Assembly: GCF_014191875.1 (NCBI RefSeq) | Contig: NZ_JACHXD010000007.1 | Location: 186,001-250,000 of the forward strand | Reading direction: 5' to 3' | Length of the DNA stretch: 64,000 nt | Origin: Pseudoduganella violacea | Lineage (GTDB): Bacteria; Pseudomonadota; Gammaproteobacteria; Burkholderiales; Burkholderiaceae_D | Shown: positions 18,815-30,973 of the stretch, piece by piece | How positions within the stretch are numbered: position 1 is the first letter of the stretch | Layout of the letters: each line of letters opens with the position of its first letter | Position numbers and translations under genes: made by a program | Notes under the pieces: model-generated | Databases searched by the model: none | What the model was told of the DNA's origin: nothing | Seen by the model: only the letters and a program-made list of their open reading frames with translations

Positions 18815-19486
18815 TCAGCGCAGCAATTCGTAGGGACCGCCGCGTTCCAGCGCGCGCTGGTAGGCAGGACGGGCATGGATGCGCTGCAGGAAGGCCGCCA
18901 GGCGCGGCCGCTCGGCGTCGAGTCCGCCGCGCGCCGTGGCCGCCTCCAGCGGGAAGCTCATCTGGATATCGGCCGCGCTGAAGGCGCTGCCGGCGAACCA
19001 CTCGCTGCCGGCCAGCTCGCCTTCCAGATAATCGAGGTGCTGCTTGATCTGCGGCAGGATGTAGCTTTGCTTGACCTTGCCCGCGATGGCCTTGGCGATG
19101 GGGCGCACGAAGAAGGGCGCGGGCGCGCTTTCCACGCGGTCGAAGACCAGCTTCATCAGCAGCGGCGTCATCAGCGAGCCTTCGGCATAGTGCAGGAAGT
19201 AGCGCCAGCGCAGCTTGTCGGATGTACCGGCCGGCGGCACCAGGCGGCCCTCGCCATACTTCTCCACCAGATACTCGATGATCGCGCCCGACTCGGCCAC
19301 CAGCACCTCGCCATCCTGGATCACGGGCGACTTGCCCAGCGGATGAATCTTACGCAGCTCGGGCGGCGCCAGCATGGTCTTGGCATTACGCTGATAGCGC
19401 ACGATCTCGTAGTCGAGGCCGAGCTCTTCCAGCAGCCACAGCACGCGCTGCGAACGGGAATTGTTGAGGTGGTGGACAGTAATCAT
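18815..19486 (-). CDS. Glutathione S-transferase
   Basis: 223 residues from ATG 19486 (MITVHHLNNSRSQRVLWLLE). The thioredoxin-like N-terminal domain has the glutathione-binding cis-Pro/acidic motif GKSPVIQDGEVLVAESGAI (about 51-69). The all-helical C-terminal domain contains FSAADIQMSFPLE. One of three GST genes in the window. Substrate unknown. Confidence 0.92.
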   Translation of the reverse strand: MITVHHLNNSRSQRVLWLLEELGLDYEIVRYQRNAKTMLAPPELRKIHPLGKSPVIQDGEVLVAESGAIIEYLVEKYGEGRLVPPAGTSDKLRWRYFLHYAEGSLMTPLLMKLVFDRVESAPAPFFVRPIAKAIAGKVKQSYILPQIKQHLDYLEGELAGSEWFAGSAFSAADIQMSFPLEAATARGGLDAERPRLAAFLQRIHARPAYQRALERGGPYELLR

Positions 19487-19602
19487 GCGCGCTCTCATGG
19501 CAGGTGGCAAAGGCTTGCCAGCTTAGCATGGCGCGTACTTCCGAGTGGAGACCGTGCTGCCGCCTGGCTGCGCTGTTGCGCTGGCGCAGGCGGCCGCTGG
19601 CT

Positions 19603-19908
19603 TCAGCGCTGCAAGTGCAGGGTGATGACGCGGCGGGCGGGGCCGCCGCTGGAGGACGAGGGCGGGGTCGGGCCGCCGCTGCCGCCCGCGCCCTTGCCGC
19701 CGTTATCGCTGTCGCAAGAGCCGCAGGAACCGCAGCCGCTGCCGCAGCTGGCGCTGGTACGGAAGAACTTGGCGGTCTTGTCCTGGTTGAAGCCGCGCTG
19801 GCTCAGGAAGTGGACGATGCGGCGGCGCCAGGCGGCTGGCAGAAAGCGCGCGCTGGCATGCAGCGCGGCGGCGACGATGACCAATGCAACGATGATCTCC
19901 TGCCACAT
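19603..19908 (-). CDS. FeoB-associated Cys/Gly-rich membrane protein (DUF6587-like)
   Basis: 101 residues: one N-terminal hydrophobic helix (about 4-22), a basic segment, RGFNQDKTAKFFRT, then a cluster CGSGCGSCGSC with four cysteines (about 55-65) and a Gly/Ser/Pro-rich tail. It starts 3 bp after feoB and ends the feoA-feoB transcript. A small Cys-rich membrane protein beside FeoB is a recurrent arrangement, and I recall DUF6587 for the betaproteobacterial form. A role in iron handling or FeoB control is inference. Confidence 0.75.
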   Translation of the reverse strand: MWQEIIVALVIVAAALHASARFLPAAWRRRIVHFLSQRGFNQDKTAKFFRTSASCGSGCGSCGSCDSDNGGKGAGGSGGPTPPSSSSGGPARRVITLHLQR

Positions 19909-19911
19909 GGC

Positions 19912-21804
<1,893 letters not shown>

Positions 21805-21807
21805 TAT

Positions 21808-22080
21808 TTATTCCGGTTGGATCGAAATCAGCGCGGCTTCGAAGCGGCGCAAAGCAAAAGTGGCGTTGCCGACCTTGATGGCCAGCGGCTCGCCGCCGGG
21901 CATGCCGCGTTTCAGCATGCGGATGCGCTCGCCCGGCACGAAGCCCAGCTCCATCAGGCGGCGCGGCAGATCGGCCCCCTCGTCCATATCGCCCGGATTG
22001 CCCGGCGCAATATGGACCACCGTACCGCTTTTCCCGACGCCCAGCGTGTCGAGACTGATCAGGGAAGGCGTATGTGTCAT
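21808..22080 (-). CDS. feoA: Ferrous iron transport accessory protein FeoA
   Basis: 90-residue SH3-like protein that assists FeoB. The core RRLMELGFVPGERIRMLKRG and PLAIKVGNATFALRRFEA are typical. First gene of feoA-feoB-small protein. The Fur-like box at 22214-22228 lies about 135 bp upstream. Confidence 0.94.
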   Translation of the reverse strand: MTHTPSLISLDTLGVGKSGTVVHIAPGNPGDMDEGADLPRRLMELGFVPGERIRMLKRGMPGGEPLAIKVGNATFALRRFEAALISIQPE

Positions 22081-22213
22081 GGGGTATTTCCAGTCTGTAC
22101 AGCAGAAAATTCTGCGAAGAAATAAGTACTCATTATAAGGTCAATGCGAATGGTTTGTATTTGCACGGATTGCTTGCATTGTACGCCTGCTTGAGGCAAA
22201 ATGGGAACCGTAA

Positions 22214-22228
22214 TGATAATGATTCTCA
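22214..22228. promoter_or_regulatory. Fur-like box between feoA and bfd
   Basis: TGATAATGATTCTCA fits the 7-1-7 Fur pattern TGATAAT-n-ATTATCA at 13 of 14 positions. It lies in the divergent 247-bp gap and could repress feoA-feoB to the left and bfd-tonB to the right. Confidence 0.8.
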
Positions 22229-22327
22229 TTAAGTAAGAAGCAAAGGTGTTGAAAGCACCATCTCTTACAAATGGGCATCTGATCCGGATTCCAGCCCCAC
22301 TAACTTAGCCAGACCGAAGGTGTTTCG

Positions 22328-22534
22328 ATGATTGTTTGCGTGTGCAACAACATTTCCGACCGCGAAATCCGTCAAGCCGTGGACATGGGTTTGACGACGA
22401 TGGCCGAACTGCGCCGCGATCTGGGCGTGGCCACTTGCTGCGGCAAGTGCCACCCCTGCGCCAAAGGCGTGCTCAACGAACACCTCAAGCACCTCAACGA
22501 AACAGTGTTAACACGCCCCGCCGTTATAGCTTAA
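22328..22534 (+). CDS. bfd: Bacterioferritin-associated ferredoxin Bfd
   Basis: 68-residue [2Fe-2S] ferredoxin that reduces the iron core of bacterioferritin so that iron can be released. All four cluster cysteines are visible at the expected spacing: C4, C6, C38 and C41. Next gene is tonB, 9 bp downstream. The Fur-like box upstream fits its role under iron starvation. A bacterioferritin gene is 4 kb away (26568). Confidence 0.96.
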   Translation: MIVCVCNNISDREIRQAVDMGLTTMAELRRDLGVATCCGKCHPCAKGVLNEHLKHLNETVLTRPAVIA

Positions 22535-22543
22535 GGAACAGCA

Positions 22544-23242
22544 ATGAGTACGATGACCATCTCCGCCCCGCAAACCAATCTGAGCCATATGATCGCCGAT
22601 CTGTGGCAGGAAAAGGGCGGGAAGATCAGCAAGCTGACGATGATCGCCGTAGCTCACCTGGGTCTGTTCTATGGCCTGCAAAGCGGCATGATGCGCGACG
22701 CCGTGAAAATGCTGCCGCAGGTGGTGGAAGTGACGTTCGTGGCCGCGCCCGAACCACCGAAGCCGGCCCCGGCGCCGAAGCTGGTGGAAGTGGCGACCAA
22801 GGCGCCGGTGCTCGCGCCGCCGCCCCTGCCCATCATCAACACCGTGGTGGAAAACACCATCACCGTGCAACACACCCCGCCCAAGCAAAGCGACGCCGCG
22901 CCGTCCGCGCCAGTCGTGGTAGCGGCCCCGCCCGCGCCCCCTGCCCCACCGGCGCCGGCCACCCCGCGCACCGTGACGGGCGTCGAATACATCCGCGCGC
23001 CGCAGCCGGTCTACCCTTCGATCTCGCGCCGCATGGGCGAATCGGGCGTGGTCACCCTGCGCGTACTGATCAGCGAAAAAGGCTTGCCGGAACAAGCCAC
23101 GGTGCAGAAATCCTCCGGCTCCAGCAATCTGGACGAAGCCGGCCGCCAGGCCGCCATGCGCAGCCTGTTCAAGCCCTTCATGGAAGACGGCAAGCCAGTG
23201 CCGGTCTATGTGCTGGTGCCGATCAACTTCCAGCTCTCCTGA
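22544..23242 (+). CDS. tonB: Energy transducer TonB
   Basis: Couples the proton-motive force (through ExbB/ExbD, not present here) to outer-membrane receptors. 232 residues: a cytoplasmic N-terminus, one membrane helix (about 30-47), a Pro/Ala-rich periplasmic spacer (about 62-142) and a C-terminal TonB domain with the QPVYPSISRRMGESGVVTLR motif. The nearby siderophore receptor at 24113-26401 is a likely client. Confidence 0.95.
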   Translation: MSTMTISAPQTNLSHMIADLWQEKGGKISKLTMIAVAHLGLFYGLQSGMMRDAVKMLPQVVEVTFVAAPEPPKPAPAPKLVEVATKAPVLAPPPLPIINTVVENTITVQHTPPKQSDAAPSAPVVVAAPPAPPAPPAPATPRTVTGVEYIRAPQPVYPSISRRMGESGVVTLRVLISEKGLPEQATVQKSSGSSNLDEAGRQAAMRSLFKPFMEDGKPVPVYVLVPINFQLS

Positions 23243-23261
23243 CAGCGTAGCGATCCCATCC

Positions 23262-23289
23262 AAAGACCCGCCCCGTGCGGGTCTTTTTT
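23262..23289 (+). terminator. Intrinsic terminator after tonB
   Basis: AAAGACCCG (23262-23270) pairs with CGGGTCTTT (23278-23286), followed by TTT. Confidence 0.88.
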
Positions 23290-23296
23290 CATCCCG

Positions 23297-23361
23297 CTTA
23301 CAGCTCAGCCCGTGTCCACCTTGGTGCCAGGCACCAAGGTGGACACGGGCTGAGCTGTAAG
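23297..23361. repeat. Long palindromic repeat, copy 2 (perfect 65-nt palindrome)
   Basis: It has the same 41-nt core as the copy at 530-590 (23309-23349, centre A at 23329), with 12-nt arms that are perfectly complementary but differ in sequence from those of copy 1 (TTACAGCTCAG versus AACAGCCGAG next to the core). It lies between the tonB and piuC terminators. Confidence 0.95.
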
Positions 23362-23365
23362 GGCA

Positions 23366-23392
23366 ATAAAAAAGGCGCGGGGTGCGCGCCTT
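23366..23392 (-). terminator. Intrinsic terminator after the PiuC-type gene
   Basis: Read on the minus strand: AAGGCGCG, a short loop, CGCGCCTT, then a T run. It faces the tonB terminator across the palindrome. Confidence 0.82.
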
Positions 23393-23414
23393 GGGATGCT
23401 GTTGCTTTGCGGGT

Positions 23415-24095
23415 TCAGGTGTCGGCCCACATGCGCAGGAGGTTGTGGTAGTGGCCGGCGAGGCCGACCATGGTTTCGTTGTCGCCGTGGGCGGCGCGCA
23501 GTTTCTGGATGTTCTGGTCGAGATCGAACAGCATGGAACGTTGCCAGTCGTCGCGCACCATGCTCTGGGTCCAGAGGAAGGAGGCGATGCGCTCGCCCGC
23601 TGTCACGGGCATCACGCGGTGCACGCTGCTCGACGGGTAGACGATGGCGTCGCCCGCCGGCAGTTTGACTTCGTGCGCGCCATAGGTGTCCATCACCACC
23701 AGCTCGCCGCCTTCGTATTCGTCCGGCTCGCTGAGGAAGACCGTGGTCGAGACGTCCGAGCGCAGCTTGTCCAGGGTGCCGGACGGCACGCGGATGGCGC
23801 CGTCGATGTGCAGGCCGTAGTGCTCGCCGCCGGCATAGCTGTTGAAGTAAGGCGGCAGGATGCGCAGCGGCAGCACGGCCGAGAAGAACAGCGGGTTGTT
23901 GCCCAGCGCCCGCATGATGATGTCCCCGAGTTCGAGCGCCAGCGGCGAGCCTTCCGCCAGCTGGCGGTTGCGCTTGACCTGGGCGCCTTGCGAGCCGACG
24001 CTGGCGCGGCCGTCGACCCAGTCGCCTTGCGCCATCCGTTCACGGAAGTATTTCACCTGCTCTGGCGTCAACACGCCGGGGACATGCAGCATCAT
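23415..24095 (-). CDS. piuC: Fe2+-dependent dioxygenase, PiuC/YbiX family (PKHD-type)
   Basis: 226-residue 2-oxoglutarate/Fe(II) hydroxylase family protein. Iron ligands are visible as the H-x-D of YGLHIDG (about 95-101) and the H of SSVHRVMPV (about 155-163). The family is linked to catecholate siderophore receptors (fiu-ybiX, piuA-piuC); here it follows the receptor by 17 bp, so one operon. Biochemical substrate unknown. Confidence 0.92.
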   Translation of the reverse strand: MMLHVPGVLTPEQVKYFRERMAQGDWVDGRASVGSQGAQVKRNRQLAEGSPLALELGDIIMRALGNNPLFFSAVLPLRILPPYFNSYAGGEHYGLHIDGAIRVPSGTLDKLRSDVSTTVFLSEPDEYEGGELVVMDTYGAHEVKLPAGDAIVYPSSSVHRVMPVTAGERIASFLWTQSMVRDDWQRSMLFDLDQNIQKLRAAHGDNETMVGLAGHYHNLLRMWADT

Positions 24096-24112
24096 AGGGT
24101 TGCCTTGCCTTC

Positions 24113-26401
24113 TCAGTACTTGAAGTTGGCGGTCAGGGTCGCGCTGCGGCCAGGGCCGACGCCGGCGTAGTGCGGCGAGGAGACCTTGTCGAAGTACAGC
24201 TTGTCGGTCAAGTTCTGCACGTTCAGCTGCAGGCTGATGTGCTTGTTGACTTCATAGCTGGCCATCGCGTCGAAGCGGGTGTAGGCCGGCGCCCATTTAT
24301 TGTTGTTGATGCTGGCGTAGACCTTGGACACATAGTTCAGGCCGCCACCAACGGTCAGGCCCGGCAGCACGCGGTAAGCGGTCCACAGCGAGGCGCTGTT
24401 TTTCGGCGTGGCGGGGAAGACATTGCCGTTGAAAGGCGAAGCGGACCACACCGGTTTCGCGGTGGTGCCGGTGTTGACGAAGCCGTTGTCGTCGACACGG
24501 CCGTCGAGCCAGGTGTAGCCGCCGAAGATCTGCCAGTCGTTGGTGATATTGCCGCTGACGCCGAATTCGAAGCCATCCACGGTTTTCTTGCCGACGTTCT
24601 GGGTGCCGCCATCCGGCGCGGTAACGCGGGCATTGTTCATCTTGCTCTTGAAGATGGCGGCGCTCAGCGACAGGCGGCGCGCCAGCACTTCCCACTTGGT
24701 GCCCAGCTCGAAGTTCTTGCTGTCCTGCGGCTTCAGGTTTTGCACGGTGGCCGACAGCGCGTCCAGGCCGTCGCCGCCGTCATTGCCCGGTGGCGTGGAC
24801 GAGGTGCCGTAGGAGACGTAGATGCTGCTGTTGGCCGAGGGCTTGTACACCAGGCCGGCCTGGTAGTTGGTGAAGTTGCTGTCGGTCTTGGCGTACTGGG
24901 CGGCGGTGTTGACGCCGTTCAGGGTGTAGGCCGGCACGTTCAGGGTGCTGCGGAAGCTGTCCCAGCGCAGGCCCACGTTCAGCAACCACTGCGGATTGAA
25001 TTCCATGGTGTCGAAGACATAGGCCGAACGCGAGTTGCTGACCACATTCGTCATATTCGGCGCCAGCGTGCGGCTGTAGACCCAGGGATCGTGCGGGTTC
25101 GGATTGACCAGGGTGGTGCAGTTGTACAGGGTCTCGGCGCCGGCCGTCGGGCAGGTGAAGGTATTGGTCTTCGGATTGTTGGTGCCGGGCGTGAACAGAT
25201 AGCTGCCGCGGTCCATTTCCTCGCGGCCGAACTCGATGCCGGCGGTGTAGCTGTGCTTGATGCCGGCGGCCTGGAATTCGCCGGTCAGGGCGGAGGTGTT
25301 GCCGAGCGACTTGGCCACCACATTGCGGGTGTTGGCGCGGCGCCAGACGGTGCCGTACAGGGCCAGATTGCCTTTCGAGTCGTCCGGCTGGGTCCACACA
25401 TAGTCGTTGCTGGTGCGGCCGTAGCGGGTGACGTTGCGGAAGCTCATGCCATTGCCGAAGTCATGCTTGACGTCGATGGTGCCGATATCGCTCTTGGTGT
25501 CGCGGAAGTCGCGGTTGACCAGGCCGTAGAAGGTGTCGCGCGGCACGGACACCGGGGTGCCGTCGCCGTTCTTGGCCACGTTCGGGCCACTGGTAAACGG
25601 ATTGTTGAACGGCAGGCCGGTGTCCGGCGTTTCGCTCGACTGCATATGGTAGTAGCTCAGATTGACCTTGGTCGAACCGGTCAGGCCGAAGGCCACGGTG
25701 GGCGCGATGCCCCAGCGGTGGCCGCCGATCTCGTTACGGCCTGGCATATCGTTCTCGTGCACCATCACATTCAGGCGCAGCGCGGCGTTCTCGCCCAGCA
25801 TGCGGTTGATGTCGGCGGTGGCACGGTGGTATTTGGCCGAACCGAGGCTGACGCTGCCGGTGCTGAAGTTCTCGGCCTTGGCCGTCTTGCTGACCAGGTT
25901 GACGCCGCCACCGGCGGAGGAACGGCCGCCGTAAGCGGAGTTCGGGCCTTTCACCACTTCGATCTGTTCCAGCGCGAAGATTTCGCGCGACTGCGAGCCG
26001 CTGTCGCGGATGCCGTCGATATAGGTGTCGGACTGGGCGTTGTAACCACGGATGAACAGATTGTCGCCTACAGGGTTGCCGCCTTCGGCCGCGCCGACGG
26101 TGATGCCGGGCACGGTGCGCAGCGCGTCGGTCAGGGACACGGCGCCGGTCTGCGAAATCACTTCAGCCGGCACCACGGTCACCGATTTCGGCGTGTCCAG
26201 TAGCGGGGCGGTGAATTTGTCGGAGGCCGAGCGGGCCGGCGCCTGGAAGTCGCTGGCCGGCTTGCCGGTGATGGTCACTTCCGGCAGTTTCACGGTCGGA
26301 GTGGTGTCAGCGCCTTCGGCGTGGAGGGCCAGCGGCATCGCCAGGGTGGCGAGGGCGGTGAGCGTGGCTGGCGCGTGCTTGCGGCTCTTAATGTAGGACA
26401 T
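24113..26401 (-). CDS. TonB-dependent siderophore receptor, Fiu/PiuA-like
   Basis: 762 residues: a signal peptide (about 1-29, ending in HAEGA), a TonB-box-like LPEVTITG stretch, a plug domain with [23 protein letters not shown] and [15 protein letters not shown], then a 22-strand barrel ending in an aromatic residue (...TANFKY). The partner PiuC-type gene suggests a catecholate siderophore substrate; that is inference. Fur-like box upstream at 26458-26472. Confidence 0.93.
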   Translation of the reverse strand: MSYIKSRKHAPATLTALATLAMPLALHAEGADTTPTVKLPEVTITGKPASDFQAPARSASDKFTAPLLDTPKSVTVVPAEVISQTGAVSLTDALRTVPGITVGAAEGGNPVGDNLFIRGYNAQSDTYIDGIRDSGSQSREIFALEQIEVVKGPNSAYGGRSSAGGGVNLVSKTAKAENFSTGSVSLGSAKYHRATADINRMLGENAALRLNVMVHENDMPGRNEIGGHRWGIAPTVAFGLTGSTKVNLSYYHMQSSETPDTGLPFNNPFTSGPNVAKNGDGTPVSVPRDTFYGLVNRDFRDTKSDIGTIDVKHDFGNGMSFRNVTRYGRTSNDYVWTQPDDSKGNLALYGTVWRRANTRNVVAKSLGNTSALTGEFQAAGIKHSYTAGIEFGREEMDRGSYLFTPGTNNPKTNTFTCPTAGAETLYNCTTLVNPNPHDPWVYSRTLAPNMTNVVSNSRSAYVFDTMEFNPQWLLNVGLRWDSFRSTLNVPAYTLNGVNTAAQYAKTDSNFTNYQAGLVYKPSANSSIYVSYGTSSTPPGNDGGDGLDALSATVQNLKPQDSKNFELGTKWEVLARRLSLSAAIFKSKMNNARVTAPDGGTQNVGKKTVDGFEFGVSGNITNDWQIFGGYTWLDGRVDDNGFVNTGTTAKPVWSASPFNGNVFPATPKNSASLWTAYRVLPGLTVGGGLNYVSKVYASINNNKWAPAYTRFDAMASYEVNKHISLQLNVQNLTDKLYFDKVSSPHYAGVGPGRSATLTANFKY

Positions 26402-26457
26402 TTATTCTTCCAAGGTTATTGTAAAAACAAGGACTTGCGAGACGGATAAAACGCAAA

Positions 26458-26472
26458 TGATAATAGTTTTCA
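26458..26472. promoter_or_regulatory. Fur-like box between the receptor and bfr genes
   Basis: TGATAATAGTTTTCA matches the 7-1-7 Fur pattern at 12 of 14 positions. It is 57 bp upstream of the receptor start and 96 bp upstream of bfr. Confidence 0.72.
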
Positions 26473-26567
26473 TTTACGTTAGCAATCCTGTCTTGCTGAT
26501 ACAACTTACGTGTATCAGCCCCGCGTGGCAGAATGGCAGCATTAATCACCAAATAAGAAGGCCACCC

Positions 26568-27044
26568 ATGAAGGGCGATAAAGACGTCATCCGTCTGCTG
26601 AATGCTCAGCTGACCAATGAACTGACCGCGATCAACCAATACTTCCTGCATGCCCGCATGTACCGCCACTGGGGCTTGGCCAAGCTGGGCAAGAAGGAAT
26701 ATGAAGAATCGATCGGCGAAATGAAACACGCCGACAAGCTGATCGACCGCATCCTGATGCTGGACGGCCTGCCCAATCTGCAAGCCCTGCACAAGCTGCT
26801 GATCGGCGAGAACACCGAAGAAATGCTGGAATGCGACCTGAAACTGGAACGCGGCGCCCACGCCACAGTCAAGGAAGGCATTGCGCAGGCGGAAAAAGTG
26901 GGCGATTATGTCTCACGCGACCTGCTGCTGGAAATCCTGGAAGATACCGAAGAACACATCGACTGGCTGGAAACCCAGATCGACCTGATCGGCAAGATCG
27001 GTATTCAAAACTACCTGCAAAGCCAGATGGCAGAAGAAGAGTAA
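26568..27044 (+). CDS. bfr: Bacterioferritin Bfr
   Basis: 158-residue haem-containing iron-storage ferritin. Ferroxidase ligands E18, E51 and H54 and the haem-binding M52 fall at the standard positions, and the later E-x-x-H pair is in [11 protein letters not shown]. The start ATG at 26568 is chosen because numbering from it reproduces these positions; the open frame upstream to 26457 is non-coding leader. It is divergent from the siderophore receptor, and Bfd is encoded 4 kb away. Confidence 0.97.
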   Translation: MKGDKDVIRLLNAQLTNELTAINQYFLHARMYRHWGLAKLGKKEYEESIGEMKHADKLIDRILMLDGLPNLQALHKLLIGENTEEMLECDLKLERGAHATVKEGIAQAEKVGDYVSRDLLLEILEDTEEHIDWLETQIDLIGKIGIQNYLQSQMAEEE

Positions 27045-27051
27045 GCCAACC

Positions 27052-27077
27052 AGGCCGCCGCGAAGGCGGCCTTTTTT
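27052..27077 (+). terminator. Intrinsic terminator after bfr
   Basis: AGGCCGCC (27052-27059) pairs with GGCGGCCT (27065-27072), then T6. Confidence 0.88.
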
Positions 27078-27093
27078 ATCCTGACGGCTAGAC

Positions 27094-28035
27094 ATGGGCG
27101 AAAGCGGGCAGGTAGCCGTATACGGCGAAGCGCTGGTGGACGATTTCCTCAGCGAGCAGGTGGTCGGCGGCGCGCCATTCAATGTGGCGCGCAATCTGGC
27201 CGCGTTCGGCACATCCCCGCTCATGATCACGCGCATCGGCCTGGACGAGCACGGCGGCTTGATCCGCTCCGAATTCCGCCGTTTCGGCCTCGACGGCGAC
27301 GGCGTGCAGCTCGATGCGCGCGCGCCCACCGGCCGCGTGATGGTCAAGCGCACGCCCCAGGGCCACCGCTTCATCGTGCTGCCGGAACAGGCTTACGACC
27401 ATATCGAGGCGCGCCCGGCGCTCACCGCGCTGGAGCAGCATCCCGCCGCCACCATCTATTTCGGCACCCTGGCCCAGCGCGGCACGCAGTCGCGCAACAC
27501 CCTGCTGCGCCTGCTGCAAGCGAGCGACGCCACCCGTTTCCTCGACCTTAACCTGCGCGAAGGCCAGTTCGCCGCGCGCACCATCGACGAGTCGCTGCAA
27601 TTGGCCGACATCGTGAAAGTCAATGAGGAAGAGCTGGACCACCTGTTCAAATGCTATGCGCCGAGCTTGCCGGCCGGTGCCGCGGCGCGGCCGGAAGACG
27701 CTGCGGCGGCCGAAGCCTGCCGCGCCCTGCAGCGCCGCTTCGCCCTGCAAGGCTTGCTGGTCACGCTGGGCGCGCGCGGCGCCGTGTATTTCGATGGCGA
27801 AGGCCAACTCCATGGCGCGCATGACGGTGTGGCGCCGGCCCACTTCATCGATACCGTCGGCGCCGGCGACGCCTTTTCGGCCGTGTTCCTGCTCGGCCGC
27901 CTGCAAGGCTGGCCGCTGCCGCTGACCTTGGCGCGCGCGCATGCCTTCGCCGCCGCCATCTGCGGCATCGCGGGCGCGGTGCCGCCGGACCTGGAATTCT
28001 ACGCGCCGTGGCTGGCGGGCTGGCGCTCGCGCTGA
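27094..28035 (+). CDS. PfkB-family carbohydrate kinase
   Basis: 313-residue ribokinase-fold sugar kinase. It has the N-terminal GGAPFNVARNLAAFG (about 24-38) and the C-terminal signature DTVGAGDAFSAVF with the catalytic Asp (about 252-264). It resembles fructokinases of the family, but the substrate cannot be fixed. It stands alone between bfr and a GST gene. Confidence 0.88.
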   Translation: MGESGQVAVYGEALVDDFLSEQVVGGAPFNVARNLAAFGTSPLMITRIGLDEHGGLIRSEFRRFGLDGDGVQLDARAPTGRVMVKRTPQGHRFIVLPEQAYDHIEARPALTALEQHPAATIYFGTLAQRGTQSRNTLLRLLQASDATRFLDLNLREGQFAARTIDESLQLADIVKVNEEELDHLFKCYAPSLPAGAAARPEDAAAAEACRALQRRFALQGLLVTLGARGAVYFDGEGQLHGAHDGVAPAHFIDTVGAGDAFSAVFLLGRLQGWPLPLTLARAHAFAAAICGIAGAVPPDLEFYAPWLAGWRSR

Positions 28036-28067
28036 GCTCAGGTCAGCCCGGCCCGGCCGCGCAGGCA

Positions 28068-28679
28068 TCAAGCCTGTGGCACGGTATCCTTGAAGGAGGG
28101 ACGTTCGGACAGCTTGTCGAACAGGCGCGCCAGATTCGGATGGCTCTCGCGCCAGGCGATGGCGGGGAAGCGGAAGCTGAGCCAGCCGAGCGCGCAGCCG
28201 ACCGCCACATCGGCCAGCGAATAGTGGTTGCCGGCGCAGAAGGGACTGTCGCCCAGGCGCTGCTCCATGGCCGCCAGGCCGCGTTCGACTTTCAACATCT
28301 GGCGCGCCACCCAGGCTTCGCTTTGCAGCTCCGGCGGTCGCTGGATGCGCTCCAGGCGCACCAAGACCGCCGCGTCCAGCACGCCGTCGGCCAGGGCTTC
28401 CCAGCACTTGATGTCGGCGCGTTCGCGGCCGTTCGGCGGCAGCAGCTTGCCGACCGGGGTCAGGGTATCGAGGTATTCGACGATGACGCGCGAGTCCTGC
28501 ATCACATAACCGTCTTCCATGACCAGGCAGGGCACTTTGCCGAGCGGATTCAAGTCCTGGATGGTGGTTTCCGGCACCCACACGTTTTCCAACACGAACT
28601 GGCAGTCAAGCTTCTTTTCCGCCAGCACGACGCGCACTTTGCGCACATAAGGACTGGCGAGTGAACCGATAAGTTTCAT
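28068..28679 (-). CDS. Glutathione S-transferase, YibF-like
   Basis: 203 residues from ATG 28679, preceded by a TCAGGTG ribosome site. N-terminal thioredoxin fold starts KLIGSLASPYVRKVRV with the Ser-Pro-x-x-R motif of this subfamily; GKVPCLVMEDGYVMQDSRVI (about 52-71) binds glutathione; the C-terminal domain has HYSLADVAVGCALGWLSFRF. Divergent from purB. Substrate unknown. Confidence 0.92.
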   Translation of the reverse strand: MKLIGSLASPYVRKVRVVLAEKKLDCQFVLENVWVPETTIQDLNPLGKVPCLVMEDGYVMQDSRVIVEYLDTLTPVGKLLPPNGRERADIKCWEALADGVLDAAVLVRLERIQRPPELQSEAWVARQMLKVERGLAAMEQRLGDSPFCAGNHYSLADVAVGCALGWLSFRFPAIAWRESHPNLARLFDKLSERPSFKDTVPQA

Positions 28680-28689
28680 AGACACCTGA

Positions 28690-30231
<1,542 letters not shown>

Positions 30232-30425
30232 GCTTCGCCCCGCCTTGGGGCCAGCCTCTTAAAGCTGGTCTTAAGGTAAAGCCGCCGGCATTCGGTTATC
30301 GTCTGGGCTGTTCCGGCATCCGCCGGCGCCAGAAATGCCGGCGACTCCCGCGTGCAAAAAAGCGCACGCGGCGTTTCTTTGGTATATTTAGTCCTAATAA
30401 GTACTATTAAATCCAGGAAACGCCA
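30232..30425 (+). promoter_or_regulatory. Gap between purB and cytochrome b561 gene with hairpin and AT-rich promoter region
   Basis: A CGCGTGC...GCACGCG hairpin (about 30348-30371) may end purB transcription. It is followed by an AT-rich stretch (TATATTTAGTCCTAATAAG, from 30383) with imperfect dyad symmetry just before the cybB ribosome site, likely promoter and operator. The regulator is not identified. Confidence 0.4.
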
Positions 30426-30950
30426 ATGGACCGCTACACCAAACCCGCCATCCTGCTGCACTGGCTCACCGCCCTGCTGATCATCGCCGCCTTCACGCTG
30501 GGCGTGATCATGACCGATATTCCCGGCCTGACGCCGACCAAGCTCAAATACTATTCTTGGCATAAATGGCTGGGCATCACCGTGCTCGCCGTGGCCGTGA
30601 TCCGCGTGCTGTGGCGCAAGGCCAACCGCCCGCCCGCGCCGCCGGCCAGCATGCCGCAATGGCAGGTGAAGGCGGCCGACGCCACCCACGCCCTGCTCTA
30701 CCTGCTGATCTTCGCCGTGCCCGTCACCGGCTATCTGTACACCACGGCGGCCGGCGTGCCGGTGGTGTATCTGGGCCTGTTCCAGATTCCCGCCGCCTTC
30801 GATCCGAACGCCGAATGGAAGCCGGTGCTGAAAGCCATCCACTACTGGCTGAATATGGTGATGGCCGGCGCCGTCGCCCTGCACGTGGGCGCCGCCCTGA
30901 AACACCAGTTCATCGACCGCGACGGCGTGCTGCGCCGCATGCTGCCCTGA
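30426..30950 (+). CDS. cybB: Cytochrome b561 (CybB family)
   Basis: 174-residue di-haem membrane cytochrome with four helices. Histidine contexts are visible in each: LLHWLTAL, SWHKWLG, DATHALLYL and ALHVGAALKHQF. Probably passes electrons from quinol to a periplasmic acceptor. Followed by two yceI genes in the same direction (23-bp and 21-bp gaps); cybB-yceI is a common pairing. Confidence 0.93.
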   Translation: MDRYTKPAILLHWLTALLIIAAFTLGVIMTDIPGLTPTKLKYYSWHKWLGITVLAVAVIRVLWRKANRPPAPPASMPQWQVKAADATHALLYLLIFAVPVTGYLYTTAAGVPVVYLGLFQIPAAFDPNAEWKPVLKAIHYWLNMVMAGAVALHVGAALKHQFIDRDGVLRRMLP

Positions 30951-30973
30951 TTCCACCACTGACAGGAGTTCCC

